A DNA stretch of 64,000 bases from NCBI GenBank assembly GCA_020636075.1, contig JACJYO010000001.1, forward strand, positions 186,001 to 250,000. Reading direction: 5' to 3'. Source of the DNA: Lewinellaceae bacterium (lineage in GTDB: Bacteria > Bacteroidota > Bacteroidia > Chitinophagales > Saprospiraceae). Shown here piece by piece: positions 16,310-25,300 of this stretch. How positions within the stretch are numbered: position 1 is the stretch's first letter; the number at the start of each line of letters is the position of its first letter. Under the pieces are notes generated by a model. That model ran no database searches and was not told the origin of the DNA. It was given only the letters and a program-made list of their open reading frames with translations. Made by a program: the position numbers and the translations under genes.

Positions 16310-17704
16310 ATGCAACCCTTAGACAAAAAATACCAGGACAGGTTGACAGCCATATCCAAGGCGATCCAGGAATCACCCGCTCTCGAACAATATCTGGAAG
16401 AGGAGGAAGAGGAGTTTTACAACGAACTCCGGCAGGAATTCGAACCGATGCTTTCCGAAATCCATCATGAAATTGCTGCTGATGCACCCCTTCAGCTAAT
16501 CACTATTGAAAAGCAATTGCTCGACCCGGTTTTTGAAGGGCTTTATCTTCCCAGAGTATTGGGCTATTCCGTATTGCGTGGAGAAATCAACGACCAGTAC
16601 CGGTACGTACGCCCAAATGACCATTTCAAAGAGATTTTGCTGGCTATTTGCCAAAGCGTACACTTTGACCAATTAAAAAAGCGGATTGGCCAGAGCATCC
16701 AGGTAGGCTTTGCCTTGAGCAGCGACATTTGGATCACGAACCTGATGAGCCAGGTTGAAAACAAACGTATCCGTTATTTTTTGCTGCAACAAAAAAATGA
16801 TCGCTTCCGCGACCTGAAAGACCGCGCTGATCTCTACCAACGCTATTCCAACCAATTCCGGAACGAACTCTATTACTCAGCCGACTTCCCCAAAACCTTG
16901 GGTGAGATGAAGGCCAATTTTTCAGCCTTGCGACAATTCCTCCTGAAGCGATTTGAGGTTGGCGGAGACAACACCAGTTTGAAGGAACAGATCAAATCAT
17001 TTCTCGACGCCAAAGAATTTCAGAATACCGACGAATATTGTGAAATGCTTTGCCTGTTTGGGAATTTCATGAATCTCGATGAAAAAGAGCAGGCAACATT
17101 TAAGGCACATTTTGCCCGGGAACGCAAATCTTTCACAGACTTTGGTAGCAAATACCTCAATTTCTTAATATCGCTCTACCGGGCAAACCCGCAAATGGGC
17201 GCCGAAAATGATAACAGAATTATCGGAATGATCGATCTCGGCGTTGCGGACCGGATTTCCGATTATTACCGGATTGCCGAAAAAGTACACAGCCTGGGCT
17301 ATGTACACCCAGATGCGATCGAGGCTGTCCAGGAGTTTTATAACAACCATAAAGGCCTCTCCGTCGAGAGCAAATGCCTGCGCCAGCTCATCCTGAATTA
17401 TTTCGGACGATTGATCAGCGGACTTTCCGAGCAGGAATATGCCGATTACTTCGAACTTACCAAGATTTTCAGCGTCTACATGAAAATCTTTGGAAACCAG
17501 CAGTTTAACCAATCGGTGAAGAAGTTTTCGATGACCTACGTCCGGAAACTCCTCCGGGTATTCATCGACAAACGCGCTAAGGATTACCAGGACATCAAGA
17601 AGTTTGTTTCCACGCAATTTGTCGACATGGGCTTTCTCAAGGAAAAAGAAATCGTGGAGCTATTTAAAACCAAGCGCAAAAAGCGTAAAACAACCGAGGG
17701 TTAG
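16310..17704 (+). CDS. hypothetical protein, mostly helical, 464 residues
   Basis: I do not recognise this protein. It has no signal peptide and no membrane helix, so it is probably cytoplasmic. The N-terminus is strongly acidic (EQYLEEEEEEFYNELRQEF), the C-terminus strongly basic (KTKRKKRKTTEG), and most of the chain looks alpha-helical with many aromatic and charged residues. No catalytic motif is visible. It stands between the rpsP terminator and lepB, in the same direction as both, with a 171-base gap to lepB. Confidence 0.65.
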   Translation: MQPLDKKYQDRLTAISKAIQESPALEQYLEEEEEEFYNELRQEFEPMLSEIHHEIAADAPLQLITIEKQLLDPVFEGLYLPRVLGYSVLRGEINDQYRYVRPNDHFKEILLAICQSVHFDQLKKRIGQSIQVGFALSSDIWITNLMSQVENKRIRYFLLQQKNDRFRDLKDRADLYQRYSNQFRNELYYSADFPKTLGEMKANFSALRQFLLKRFEVGGDNTSLKEQIKSFLDAKEFQNTDEYCEMLCLFGNFMNLDEKEQATFKAHFARERKSFTDFGSKYLNFLISLYRANPQMGAENDNRIIGMIDLGVADRISDYYRIAEKVHSLGYVHPDAIEAVQEFYNNHKGLSVESKCLRQLILNYFGRLISGLSEQEYADYFELTKIFSVYMKIFGNQQFNQSVKKFSMTYVRKLLRVFIDKRAKDYQDIKKFVSTQFVDMGFLKEKEIVELFKTKRKKRKTTEG

Positions 17705-17875
17705 GATTCTTCCAGAAGGTTTGGAATTAACTAACGAAGGTCTGGCGCCGTCAATCGAGATTTTATATTCAATGGTCGATGTGCCGGAATTCGAATGTCA
17801 TCGCCAGGTATCTTCGCCCCGGACTGCGATTTATAGCAAGGACGTTGTTTCCTAAATTCAAATTTCATTATCAAT

Positions 17876-19498
17876 ATGTCGGTACTCTTATTTCTGATTG
17901 TGCTTTACGTTTTGCTCAGCCTGAGCATGATGAAATTGTTTGAAAAAGCCGGCATTCCAGGTTGGAAAGCACTGGTGCCTGGCTTGGCTTCTGTAGAATG
18001 GGCAAAAATGGTTGGACACCGCTCGACATGGTATGCCCTTTGGCTGCTGTTTCCGATTGTCAATTTCTTCATTTATGCAGGGCTGTGCATCGACATGGTC
18101 CGGTCTTTTGGAAAGCATAGCTTCTGGCAGGCTGCGCTTGCGGTCATATATGCTCCTCTTCCTTTTTTTCTGATTGGCCGAAACCCCGATGACAAATACG
18201 AAGGTCCAATTTTGCAAAAAGAGCGGGAGTACCACCGACAATACCACGAAGCACAAGAGAAAAAGGACAAGGCAGCGCTGCGCAAACTGGAGGCAAACAA
18301 CCCATTTCGAAAGTCGCAAATCCGCGAGTGGGGTGAAGCCATCATTTTTGCTGTATTTGCCGCCGCTTTTATCCGGATGTTCCTGATTGAAGCGTATGTC
18401 ATTCCGACCTCTTCCATGGAAGGGACATTAAAAGTGGGTGACTACCTGTTTGTGAGCAAAGCACACTACGGTATCCGGACACCAATGACGGTACTTCAGT
18501 TTCCATTGATTCATAACCGGTTCAGTAGTGGCGACGGTATCCTTGCACGTGAGTCCTATTTTTCCGAGCCTTCCCTACCCTACTACCGTTTGCCTGCTCT
18601 GGAGGAAATCGATCATAACGAACCTGTGGTATTTAATTTCCCGGCTGGCGACAGCGTTATCATTACGCCTACACGTACCTGGGATGTTTATCAATGGCGC
18701 CGCGAAATTGAAAACCTGCGCAGAGCTAACCGCCCTACACCTCCAATGCCTGAGATAGTGGTGCGTCCGCTTGACAAGAAAGACCACTACATCAAACGAT
18801 GCATTGGCTTGCCTGGCGACAGCCTTAAAATTATTGATGGCCAGGTCTACCTCAACAACAAGGCCATCCCGAATCCGACCCATCAGCAATTTGCCTACTA
18901 CATCAATAACAACTCTGGAAGTTTAAATCTGAAGGGTCTGGAAGATATTGGTGTTAGTCTGAACGATGTTATTGCACTCGAGATGCCATCCGGAGAAATT
19001 CGCCGCTACTATAATCTGGACGCAACCCAAGTGGAAAAAGTAAAGTCTTGGGGAGACGGCATTACCCTCGAACGCTATAAGCCCGGCACGCGGCCCGGCT
19101 ACGTGTTTCCAAACGATTTGACGCGATATACTAATTGGACTGTCGACGACTTTGGCCCGATTTACATTCCGAAAAAGGGTACTTCAGTAGAGCTGACTCC
19201 GGCAAGTTTGCCTTTTTACGAACGGATCATACGGGTGTACGAGGGAAATGAATTGGCTATCAAAGACGGGAAATACTACATCAATGGCCAGGAAACAACT
19301 TCCTACACTTTCAAACAAGATTACTACTGGATGATGGGGGACAACCGGCATAATTCGGAAGATTCCCGCATTTGGGGCTATGTACCGGAAGATCATGTTG
19401 TAGGCAAACCGTTATTTATCTGGTTTTCTACAAAAAATGGCAATATCCGCGAAGGCATCAATTGGGACCGGATTTTCCGGTCAGCCAGTACGATGTAA
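17876..19498 (+). CDS. lepB: signal peptidase I with N-terminal membrane domain
   Basis: Signal peptidase I cleaves Sec and Tat signal peptides at the outer face of the inner membrane. The 540-residue protein is about twice the usual size. Residues 1 to about 100 hold three or four membrane helices resembling the DUF5684 domain found on Bacteroidota signal peptidases. A further membrane helix follows near residues 155-172, then the S26 peptidase core. The catalytic serine is Ser180 in IPTSSMEGTL, the general-base lysine is Lys307 in YIKRCIGLPGD, and the closing box is GDNRHNSEDSR. Large insertions separate these motifs. Confidence 0.9.
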   Translation: MSVLLFLIVLYVLLSLSMMKLFEKAGIPGWKALVPGLASVEWAKMVGHRSTWYALWLLFPIVNFFIYAGLCIDMVRSFGKHSFWQAALAVIYAPLPFFLIGRNPDDKYEGPILQKEREYHRQYHEAQEKKDKAALRKLEANNPFRKSQIREWGEAIIFAVFAAAFIRMFLIEAYVIPTSSMEGTLKVGDYLFVSKAHYGIRTPMTVLQFPLIHNRFSSGDGILARESYFSEPSLPYYRLPALEEIDHNEPVVFNFPAGDSVIITPTRTWDVYQWRREIENLRRANRPTPPMPEIVVRPLDKKDHYIKRCIGLPGDSLKIIDGQVYLNNKAIPNPTHQQFAYYINNNSGSLNLKGLEDIGVSLNDVIALEMPSGEIRRYYNLDATQVEKVKSWGDGITLERYKPGTRPGYVFPNDLTRYTNWTVDDFGPIYIPKKGTSVELTPASLPFYERIIRVYEGNELAIKDGKYYINGQETTSYTFKQDYYWMMGDNRHNSEDSRIWGYVPEDHVVGKPLFIWFSTKNGNIREGINWDRIFRSASTM

Positions 19499-19521
19499 CT
19501 TACCCAGGATTTAATTTAATG

Positions 19522-19565
19522 CAAAGCGCGCGTAGCCAATTCAAGCTACGCGCGCTTTGTTTTTT
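19522..19565 (+). terminator. terminator of lepB
   Basis: CAAAGCGCGCGTAGC (19522-19536) pairs perfectly with GCTACGCGCGCTTTG (19545-19559) and is followed by six T. The preceding A residues are few, so it mainly serves the plus strand. Confidence 0.85.
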
Positions 19566-19568
19566 CCC

Positions 19569-21566
19569 CTATCCGCCGCGGACAACACGCCGGACTACCC
19601 GGCCCCGGTTCGTCTGAATTTCAATAAAATAAACACCTTTCGAACTGGGTAATTGCAATTTTGTAGCGGCCTTGTCCCACACGCGCTGTCCGGCACTATT
19701 CCATACCCAGACATTTTGCAAAATAATGTCATCCGGTAAGTCAATCCACACATTACCATTGGTGCTAAAACTCGGCCGAACCTCGATCGAAGCCAATAAC
19801 TTGTCGGATGTGGATACCGGAGAGACAACCAGAATATCTTTAACCGAAGCCACCAGCACCGGAGACCGGTCGGCAGCATCAAACATGACCCGGAAACTGT
19901 CAATTTCAGGAGTAGATTCCGCGAACATAGGCGCCATCCACTTGGGTGGCAGGCTCTGATACCACAATTTGGCATTTACGGTAAACAGGCCCGAATAACC
20001 GTTTATTGGAATGTGGAAATGCACAACATCTCCGCCCGAACCCTCTGTCCACATGGCATCGTGGTTAAAATCGGGGTCGAGCAATGCAGTACCCGCAATT
20101 TGTGTCGTATCGTAAACCGGATCGTTCACCGAGAATCCTTGCGGCACCAGCCGGTTATCCTTCAGTGCTTTATCGCCACGCTCCAAAACATTGGTAAAGG
20201 TCCCCGATACATCACCCGGAACCAGTTCATAGATCTGAACCTGATCGGGGCGGCTGATTGTATTGTGATGCGGTTCAAAATTGGCATCTTCATCGGGCAG
20301 GCTAAAGTCCGGATTGTACCGTCCCGAGTGAAACACCGTTTCGCCTATGACATTTTTCACCTCAAACTCTATCCAGGCACGCCGGGCTGGATAGCCGGAT
20401 GGAAATTTATGCCCCGCCTTATTCACCAAAACCAGATCGATGTAGGCCGTATCGCCGTTTAAAATGCGGGCTTCCAACTGCATATCCACAGATTTTTCCT
20501 GCAGCATGCGCAATGTAGCGGCAATGGTGCTGTCAAATTGCTCGGCTTCAGCCGGAATCTCCAGTTTATCCCGGTTGGCTTTCATCAGTTTGAGCATGGT
20601 CACATTTGCACCGGCCAATTCGTGGAGATCGAATGGAAATTGGGGCGCTAAAAATTGATAGTTGGCTGAAATGATGATTTCATCAAGCAACTTGGGCATG
20701 TGGCAGTTCTGGCAGGTAATATTGTCGTGCGCTTCATCATAGCGACTGTTCAACCACTCGTGATATGTTGCCTGTTCGACAAACGTCCCTCCTGTTGGGT
20801 TCCCAACCAGATCCACGGTGCCGGTAATCAAGGTGTGACAACCTGCACATAAGCCGGCATCGGCCATGTGCTCACCGTAGAGCGGTGTAATGCCTACAAA
20901 ATCGCGCATGGGTGGTTGAAATGGAACCTCAAAAGGGCCGTACGCGACGCGGATAAAGTTGGTATCAAAATTAAGTTCTCCCGAATGCAGGTCCCCCAGC
21001 CGATCCGGAGCCTGCGCATGACAAATCTGGCAGGTAATGCCGTCGAGCCCTAATGAATCGTCATACATCTCGTACAGCGTGTAGTACTGTTGTTGCCGTT
21101 TTAGTTTGGCCTGGTAATGCCCGGCCGGCGCATGGCATGACGTGCATTTATCCTGCAATTGAAGACTGTGCGCCGGATTTACCAAAATTTCATGCGTGAC
21201 CTTGGCCCGCCAAAAAGGATCGCGTGCAGCATTTGCCATCATCGTACTGCGCCAGTCATCGTACATGTTCACATCCTTTCCGCTCGTGGTAATCAGGGCA
21301 AAGCCCAATGGATCAAATCCATGACAGCCTCCACATGTTTTTGCCGTAGGAAAAAGAATATTGGAATCAATGGGAAGGTGGCCACCACCAGCCAGTTGCT
21401 CCGGGGAAAGTAGCTGCCGGTTCTGCAGCATTTGCTTATGCTCCCGCAAAAATCGGAGTTCGGCGGCAGAATGAAATGGTTTGTGCGGCCGGTCATAGGG
21501 CAAAATTGCCAACACCGTGAGTACAACAGGGATTAAGAGGGCTAAAAGTGTTGTTTTACTAGTCAT
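19569..21566 (-). CDS. five-haem cytochrome c with T9SS type A sorting domain
   Basis: The 665-residue protein starts with a signal peptide or anchor (about residues 5-22). It then has five CxxCH haem c sites at residues 78-82, 141-145, 179-183, 240-244 and 285-289. Residues about 330-590 form beta-rich domains without haem. The last 75 residues (VWNSAGQRVW, then SSKGVYFIEI and VRRVVRGG) match a type A T9SS sorting domain. It is therefore predicted to be exported and placed on the cell surface or released. Multihaem proteins of this kind carry electrons or reduce small molecules; the substrate cannot be told. Confidence 0.8.
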   Translation of the reverse strand: MTSKTTLLALLIPVVLTVLAILPYDRPHKPFHSAAELRFLREHKQMLQNRQLLSPEQLAGGGHLPIDSNILFPTAKTCGGCHGFDPLGFALITTSGKDVNMYDDWRSTMMANAARDPFWRAKVTHEILVNPAHSLQLQDKCTSCHAPAGHYQAKLKRQQQYYTLYEMYDDSLGLDGITCQICHAQAPDRLGDLHSGELNFDTNFIRVAYGPFEVPFQPPMRDFVGITPLYGEHMADAGLCAGCHTLITGTVDLVGNPTGGTFVEQATYHEWLNSRYDEAHDNITCQNCHMPKLLDEIIISANYQFLAPQFPFDLHELAGANVTMLKLMKANRDKLEIPAEAEQFDSTIAATLRMLQEKSVDMQLEARILNGDTAYIDLVLVNKAGHKFPSGYPARRAWIEFEVKNVIGETVFHSGRYNPDFSLPDEDANFEPHHNTISRPDQVQIYELVPGDVSGTFTNVLERGDKALKDNRLVPQGFSVNDPVYDTTQIAGTALLDPDFNHDAMWTEGSGGDVVHFHIPINGYSGLFTVNAKLWYQSLPPKWMAPMFAESTPEIDSFRVMFDAADRSPVLVASVKDILVVSPVSTSDKLLASIEVRPSFSTNGNVWIDLPDDIILQNVWVWNSAGQRVWDKAATKLQLPSSKGVYFIEIQTNRGRVVRRVVRGG

Positions 21567-21594
21567 GGTGAAAACGGTTTTCAGTTCTTATCGG

Positions 21595-21602
21595 CAAAAA
21601 TA
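21595..21602 (-). promoter_or_regulatory. -7 promoter element TATTTTTG (minus strand)
   Basis: The minus strand reads TATTTTTG 28 bases upstream of the cytochrome start. Confidence 0.4.
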
Positions 21603-21694
21603 AACGGAGCGCCCATACGCCGGGAACATAGATGAATCTTTGGCTGACTTCAGGCTAAGTTCTGCCAATCCAAGTCACCACGCATCCAAATCAG

Positions 21695-21702
21695 TATCTT
21701 TG
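21695..21702 (+). promoter_or_regulatory. -7 promoter element TATCTTTG
   Basis: TATCTTTG fits TAnnTTTG, 25 bases upstream of the HXXEE protein start. An AAGGAGGG stretch at 21705-21712 resembles a Shine-Dalgarno site, which is unusual here, but it sits 15 bases from the ATG. Confidence 0.45.
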
Positions 21703-21727
21703 CTAAGGAGGGTTAAAACACGAAATA

Positions 21728-22198
21728 ATGTCATTTTTCCGCAGAACCGTAAAGTTTGACCTGCTTGCATGGAGTTTGCCTTTGTTGTACCTGGTGCACC
21801 TGTTGGAAGAATATTATGCCGGCGAGCGGTTTCCGGTTTGGTTTTCAAGGGTATTGCACGCGGCTTTATCAGAGGCCGATTTTATATTGATCAATACCAT
21901 CGGAATTGCGGTGTTTTTTGGGGCGGTATTAGTTTATTCAATTTCCAGAAAAAACAAAATCATAGTGGTCGGCTTGGGATGTGTTTTGTTTATCAATGGA
22001 TTTGTGCATCTCTTTTCCAGCATAATTTCAGGCTCCTATTCCCCCGGAACAATTTCAGGGTTGTTTCTTTACATCCCAATGGGATTTTTGCTGCTTTTCC
22101 GGACAATGCCGCCGTTGACCTCGAAACAGCGCCTGACCGGATTATTGCTTGGTGGATTCATCCACATCATCGTAGCGGCCGTAGCCCTGAATATTTAA
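21728..22198 (+). CDS. HXXEE-domain membrane protein
   Basis: The 156-residue protein has four or five membrane helices and the motif that names the HXXEE family, VHLLEE, with His24, Glu27 and Glu28. The conserved His and Glu residues inside the first helix suggest metal or proton binding, but no function is established for the family. It lies 149 bases upstream of the large transporter fusion in the same direction. A hairpin between them makes joint transcription uncertain. Confidence 0.75.
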   Translation: MSFFRRTVKFDLLAWSLPLLYLVHLLEEYYAGERFPVWFSRVLHAALSEADFILINTIGIAVFFGAVLVYSISRKNKIIVVGLGCVLFINGFVHLFSSIISGSYSPGTISGLFLYIPMGFLLLFRTMPPLTSKQRLTGLLLGGFIHIIVAAVALNI

Positions 22199-22282
22199 TC
22201 CACGTCCAAATTCAAAATAAAGGACTTACCGAAAAGCACACCAATCCCGGGTAGTTCTCTACTTTTGGCTCCCGCCCGATTA

Positions 22283-22310
22283 CAAGCACCTACAAGCCGA
22301 CTGGTGCTTG
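22283..22310 (+). other. hairpin in the leader of the transporter fusion gene
   Basis: CAAGCACC (22283-22290) pairs with GGTGCTTG (22303-22310) around a 12-base loop, 37 bases before the GTG start. It lacks a T run, so it is a weak terminator or a leader structure. Confidence 0.4.
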
Positions 22311-22347
22311 TTCCTTCGTAAAAATCAACTTCGCAAACACAACACAC

Positions 22348-25300
22348 GTGGCTGTAGGGCAAAAAAAGTTTGGAACGTTCGCAGGGGTATTCACACCGTC
22401 AATCCTGACTATTCTTGGGGTGATCATGTACCTCCGATTAGGTTGGGTCGTTGGGAATGCAGGCATTTTGGGCGCCGTTCTGATTGTCCTGATCGCCCAC
22501 GTCATTTCGGTCACCACAGGCCTGAGTATTTCCTCCATTGCAACAGATAAAAAAATTGGCGCGGGGGGCGTGTATTACGTGCTTTCCCGAAGCCTCGGGC
22601 TGCCTATTGGTGGGGCCATCGGAATGACGCTGTTTGTCGGTACAGCATTGAGTATCTCGCTGTACCTGGTCGGCTTCAGTGAAAGTTTCAACGGCTATCT
22701 GGGCATCCCTGCTTCGGCGAACAGCCTGCGCATCACCGGTAGCCTGGCCTTGTTGGCATTAACGATTCTTGCCTTTATCAGCACGTCCATCGCCATAAAA
22801 ACGCAATACCTGATCCTGGCGGCCATTGCGATTTCGCTGGTGGCTATTTTTGGCGGACAGTCTGAATTTGTCCCCGATCACCTGACGGCATTTGGCGCGA
22901 AAGGCAGTGCATCGATGGAAACAGTGTTTGCCATCTTTTTTCCTGCAGTCACCGGATTTACAGCGGGCATCGCCATGTCGGGCGATCTGAAAGACCCCAA
23001 AAAGTCCATTCCGATTGGTACCATTGGCGCCATCGCTGTTGGGTTTATCATTTACCTCTCCTTGGTAATTTTTGTCGGAGTATATGTGCGTCCGGATGTT
23101 TTGGCTTCCGACAACACGATCTTCATGAAAATTGCCCTGTATGCGCCGGCTGTAATCGCCGGCATTTGGGGGGCAACCCTATCGTCCGCATTGGGCGGCA
23201 TTTTGGGTGGCCCGCGCATTTTACAGGCCATGTCGGTAGATCAAATTACACCCCGGATATTCGGTAAAGGCGTTGGAAAAGACCGGGAGCCGCGAAATGC
23301 ACTCCTTCTGACCGTCTTGCTGGCAGAGTCGGGTATACTCATTGGTGAACTGGATCTCATTGCTCGCATTGTCTCCATGTTTTACCTGGCAGCATATGGT
23401 TTTATCAACATCGCGTTTTTTCTCGAACGCTGGGCCAGCACCGACTTCAATCCTTCGTTTAAAGTAAACAAATGGGTTGGCCTGGTTGGCTTTGCAGCCA
23501 CTTTTGCCGTGATGTTCAAACTGGATATGCTGGCCATGTTTGCCGCCATAGCGATCATCAGCGGCGTTTATATTTGGTTGACTAATAAAGAAATTGCGCT
23601 CGGGACGGGGGATGTGTGGCAAAGTGTCTGGTCTTCTGTTGTAAAGTCCGGCTTGCGGCGCATGGCAGTTTCGGACGATCACAAGCGCAACTGGAAACCC
23701 AATATTCTGCTCTTCAGTGGCAGTTCCGACGCCCGCCCGCACTTGCTCGAGTTTTCGCAGGCACTCGCCGGGCGCACCGGTTTGATCACCAATTTTGACC
23801 TCATCGAAAATCAGGAGGCCGGGGTGCTTTTCCCAAAACACAAACAAGCCGTGCAGGACGACCTGCTCAAACAGTTTGACATTTTTGGTCGCCGGATCGA
23901 GGTCCAAAATATTTTCAAAGGCATCGAAACCATTGCCACCACATTCGGTTTCTCCGGGCTCGACCCGAACTCCGTGCTGATGGGCTGGGCAAAAAATACC
24001 AAAGATCCAATTTGGTTCACTCAAATGACTCAACGGCTTTTCGAGCTGGACTACAACGTGTTGTATCTTGATTACGACAAACGGTGGGGTTTCCGGAAGC
24101 AGGAGCAAATTGACCTTTGGTTTCACCAGGCCAGCAACAACCCCGAATTGATGCTGCACCTGGCCAAGTTTATCAACAGCACCTCCGACTGGCGCAATGC
24201 CCGCATCCGTATTCTGGTGGTCAATGATTACAACGTGGACCGGATCATCATTGAAAGCCGGATTAAAAAACTGTTAGATACCTATCGAATTCAGGCTGAA
24301 ATCCGGGTAATTAACAACCAGTCTGAGCAAAAGCCTTTTTATGAAATCATGAAAATTCTGTCGGCTGATGCCGATCTGATTTTTCTTGGCATACCCGACA
24401 TCAAGCCTGGCGAAGAGGCACTTTTTGTGCAACAGACCAATGATCTGGTTTCCGTAATTGGCACCACCTTGCTGGTAAAAGCCTCGAGCACCTTTCCAGT
24501 TATCCCATTGGGTTTGGTAGATCTTGGAGGCAAACCCCAACTGCCCGACAGGTTGCAGGCCGATTTGATCCCCATGCCGGAAACGCAGGATGCCGCGCTT
24601 ACCTCGGCCTTGCAGGACCTTGACGATCAATGGCATGAATTGGCCACCAATCTTTCCAATAATACCCTGGGAGTAGTTCAGCAGCACTATGCCCATTTTA
24701 TCACTTCCCTTCGTGAGCAGGCGCTGCAATTGATCTCCCAATTAGAGGTCAAAAATCCAGGGCCAGAGCAAATCGTGCAATCGGTTACAGCTGGGCTGGA
24801 GCAGTTGGAACAACTTTCCCGGCAATTCGGTGATGACGAACTGGAAGTACTCCGTAACGTACTCCACACTGGTCTGAACGAATATCAAAAGGGAAGAGCT
24901 GATGTCTTTAAAAACACTCCGGCTACTTTGCGTATTCAGGATGCCAAATCCACCGGAAAAAAAGCAGGGCGAAAGATCAAATGGCGGCGCAAGTTATTTT
25001 ATCACGATCAGGAAAATGGTCTGAGCGGTATGGTCATCGCCCTGCGTGAACACAGCAGTGTTCATGCTGCGCTTTTAAACAGTTGCCAGTCATTGATCGA
25101 ACAAACCTTCAATACACTGATCACGGTTCCGCCGGTGGAAGCAGATTATTCCCAACTCATCAAAGCGGCGAAGCAAAACTTCACGGAAGGATTCCAGTCT
25201 ATTCAGGAACACTGCGCAGAAATTGTGAAAGCGCCGATGGATCATATCCGAAATACCGATCGGATAATTTGCCGCAAAACTGTCGAAAGTATCTTAAAGG

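Noticed and set aside
23221..24159. 312-residue minus-strand open frame inside the transporter fusion gene
   Set aside because: It is antisense to a clearly conserved membrane domain, has no recognisable motif, and its composition mirrors the coding strand.
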